Shown: piece after piece, positions 63,871-64,000 of the stretch | Position numbering within the stretch: position 1 is the stretch's first letter | Layout: each line of letters starts with the position of its first letter | Assembly (NCBI RefSeq): GCF_000332295.1 | Contig: NZ_KB235931.1 | Coordinates: 1 to 64,000, forward strand | Direction: 5' to 3' | DNA: 64,000 nt | Origin: Fortiea contorta PCC 7126 | GTDB taxonomy: Bacteria > Cyanobacteriota > Cyanobacteriia > Cyanobacteriales > Nostocaceae | Position numbers and translations under genes: made by a program | Notes under the pieces: generated by a model | Told to the model about the DNA's origin: nothing | Database searches by the model: none | The model's input: the letters and a program-made list of their open reading frames with translations, nothing else

Positions 63871-64000
63871 ATGGCAATAAAGATTAAACTAATGGCTGAT
63901 TATGGATGCGATCCTTTATGGTGGGCAGATACTGATAAAGTGGGTAACATCGATCCAGTCAAACTACCCCTAAGTTCAGGAATTATTAGCCGATTGCAAA
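63871..64000 (+). CDS. Probable immunity/antitoxin protein, N-terminal part (cut by right edge)
   Basis: 43 residues from ATG at 63871 to the edge: 'MAIKIKLMADYGCDPLWWAD', then 'KVGNIDPVKLPLS', 'GIISRLQ'. Small acidic proteins beginning in this way commonly follow toxin tips in cyanobacterial polymorphic toxin loci. The 16-bp gap to the toxin-like gene and shared strand support an operon. The assignment is position plus resemblance; the 3' part is not visible. Confidence 0.5.
   Translation, partial: MAIKIKLMADYGCDPLWWADTDKVGNIDPVKLPLSSGIISRLQ

Noticed and set aside
1-64000. tRNA, rRNA, tmRNA or known riboswitch genes
   Set aside because: I looked in the spacers for T-loop type sequences and for strong cloverleaf patterns and saw none; a covariance-model search would be needed to exclude them fully.

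Overview
The window is cyanobacterial chromosomal DNA, most likely from a filamentous Nostocales-type genome (Nostoc, Calothrix or Tolypothrix relatives; the genus is inferred). The evidence is chlB (dark-operative protochlorophyllide reductase), a tocopherol pair (gamma-tocopherol methyltransferase and homogentisate phytyltransferase), Ktr potassium uptake genes, zinc-ribbon Ser/Thr kinases of cyanobacterial type, many HIP1 octamers (GCGATCGC) scattered over genes and spacers, and numerous 7-nt short tandem repeats (GGGAACA, TTCCCTA, CCCCTAA types) in spacers. No rRNA, tRNA or CRISPR array was found.

Layout. 1-900: the N-terminal part of a tyrosine recombinase runs off the left edge, divergent from an XRE/double-zinc-ribbon protein. 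0.9-5.4 kb: RNase Z, aquaporin Z, a BlaI/M56 regulator-protease pair and a ComB-type phosphatase. 5.6-12.2 kb: two Ser/Thr kinases (one with a seven-blade WD40 domain), a GH57 glycosidase and an Nfu scaffold. 12.4-22.5 kb: housekeeping and conserved unknown genes (DUF3386, LD-carboxypeptidase, a DUF2887/DUF4351 nuclease-like protein, TPR protein, QueA, YraN, lumenal pentapeptide protein, Pgk, Usp). 23-28.2 kb: two tandem sensor kinases, the first with a degenerate ATP-binding domain, followed by a 21-bp minisatellite between complementary G-rich and C-rich arms. 28.2-36.2 kb: class V aminotransferase, glycosyltransferase, orphan PotC-like permease, a kinase with an FGE-fold tail, and KtrA/KtrB. 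36.3-41 kb: a same-strand run of tocopherol methyltransferase, phytyltransferase, TPR, CobA-HemD fusion and CoaE. 41-47 kb: TldD, then two unrecognised paralogous genes flanked by an isolated photolyase alpha/beta domain and an isolated photolyase FAD domain. 47-52.4 kb: a kinase with a right-handed beta-helix, a glutamate-cysteine ligase-like enzyme, a methyltransferase and a heme-oxygenase-like diiron protein. 52.5-55.2 kb: FtsI-type PBP with an upstream FtsL-like protein. 55.6-63.4 kb: small lipoprotein, GST, GlgB, a MITE-like element, secreted protein, aldo/keto reductase and ChlB. The right edge carries an orphan polymorphic-toxin-like domain and a probable immunity gene that is cut off.

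How the genes connect. Most transcription units are short. Supported multi-gene units are blaI-M56, ktrB-ktrA, HPT-TPR-(cobA-hemD)-coaE, ftsL-like-ftsI, GST with its overlapping partner, and toxin-immunity. Best candidates for undescribed biology are the paralogous pair at 43.2-46.0 kb with its split photolyase neighbours, the pseudo-kinase/kinase pair, the armed minisatellite, and the diiron-oxidase neighbourhood near 49-52 kb. All functional statements come from reading motifs by eye; no database search was run.
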